Assembly: GCA_007120055.1 (NCBI GenBank) | Contig: SKOL01000350.1 | Span: forward strand, 1 to 5,450 | Length of the DNA: 5,450 bases | From: Anaerobacillus sp. | GTDB taxonomy: Bacteria > Bacillota > Bacilli > Bacillales_H > Anaerobacillaceae | Direction of reading: 5' to 3' | Shown: piece by piece, positions 5,000-5,450 of the stretch | Position numbering within the stretch: position 1 is the first letter of the stretch | Layout of the letters: each line of letters begins with the position of its first letter | Notes under the pieces: model-generated | Databases searched by the model: none | What the model was told of the DNA's origin: nothing | Seen by the model: only the letters and a program-made list of their open reading frames with translations | Translations under genes and position numbers: made by a program

Positions 5000-5450
5000 A
5001 TGAACATCGAAAATATTGTTGTCGTTAGTCCGAAGTATAAGGAATTAAAGCAACTAATTGAAAGTAAAAACGTAGAAAAAAACTTTCGATTTTTACCCGA
5101 AGAAGAAGCAACGGAGGAAGAGTTAGAGTGGGCTGACGCATTTCTCGCTTTTAATTTGAAATCAGATCACGATTATTCTCGTGTGAAGTGGGTTCATTCT
5201 TTAGGCGCGGGGGTAGATAGCTTGCTTTTCAAGAAAGAATGGGACGAAAACGTCCTCTTAACTAGAACGATTTGTTCGTTTGGACAAAGAATTGGCGAGT
5301 ATAGCTTAAGTTATATTTTAAAAGATCTGCAATTTCACGACCAATTCGACCAACAACAAAAAGAAAAAAACTGGCAGCCGATCACTCCAAAATTACTAAG
5401 CGATCAAAAGGTAATGATTTATGGAACGGGTGAGATCGGCCAAGTAACTG
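5000..5450 (+). CDS. D-2-hydroxyacid dehydrogenase (NAD-dependent), N-terminal part, cut by window edge
   Basis: The first 150 codons are present; whole family members have about 310-330 residues, so roughly half is missing. The protein starts MNIENIVVVSPKYKEL and shows the catalytic-domain pattern of the family: a WVHSLGAGVD stretch (64-73), the GQRIGEY segment (95-101) that begins the linker helix, WQP (125-127), then the Rossmann nucleotide-binding loop GTGEIG (142-147), a GxGxxG motif. The substrate-domain Arg and the later Glu-His pair would lie past the edge. Such enzymes reduce 2-keto acids to D-2-hydroxy acids or the reverse with NAD(P); the substrate is not predictable here, and phosphoglycerate or glyoxylate-type relatives are possible. 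The start ATG follows AGAGGTGA (4983-4990) by nine bases. It is separated from the thioesterase gene by a terminator. Confidence 0.88.
   Translation, partial: MNIENIVVVSPKYKELKQLIESKNVEKNFRFLPEEEATEEELEWADAFLAFNLKSDHDYSRVKWVHSLGAGVDSLLFKKEWDENVLLTRTICSFGQRIGEYSLSYILKDLQFHDQFDQQQKEKNWQPITPKLLSDQKVMIYGTGEIGQVT

Noticed and set aside
1..5450. CRISPR array, transposase, tRNA genes or a phage or defence cassette
   Set aside because: No regularly spaced direct repeats, no tRNA-like GGTTCGAATCC arms and no recognisable transposase, nuclease or phage proteins on either strand.

Overview
The window looks like chromosomal DNA of a low-GC, endospore-forming Bacillaceae member. The clues are strong AGGAGG-type ribosome binding sites, AT-rich intergenic DNA, hairpin-plus-T-run terminators, a SpoIID/LytB-family cell-wall protein and a Bacillus-type SRP (scRNA) gene. 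All calls come from reading the sequence; no database search was run.

Layout, left to right. (1) The 5' part of the signal recognition particle RNA gene runs off the left edge on the minus strand. In Bacillus subtilis this gene lies just before dnaX-recR, so those may lie just outside. (2) A divergent, secreted SpoIID/LytB-domain protein of 421 aa follows on the plus strand. It ends near a long hairpin, placed to end transcription from both sides, that it shares with (3) a 49-aa minus-strand gene with an excellent ribosome binding site; this protein weakly resembles one repeat unit of gamma-type spore proteins. (4) A 490-bp intergenic region holds a compact element of about 170 bp closed by long terminal inverted repeats with several internal hairpins (2006-2175). 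It is the best candidate here for an undescribed structured RNA or a MITE-like repeat. (5) A 101-aa, highly charged coiled-coil protein follows, preceded by a sigma-B-like promoter and a leader hairpin. (6) A bidirectional terminator separates it from a minus-strand MdtG-type drug-efflux transporter of the major facilitator superfamily. (7) Divergent from the transporter is a PaaI-like hotdog thioesterase with an N-terminal CxxCG motif, ended by a strong terminator. (8) The first 150 codons of a D-2-hydroxyacid dehydrogenase run off the right edge.

The genes are mostly monocistronic and individually terminated, so this is not an operon with one shared function. The first half has an envelope and possibly sporulation or stress flavour; the second half has an efflux pump divergent from a thioesterase, then a dehydrogenase. 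No CRISPR array, transposase, tRNA, defence cassette or other large novel system is visible.
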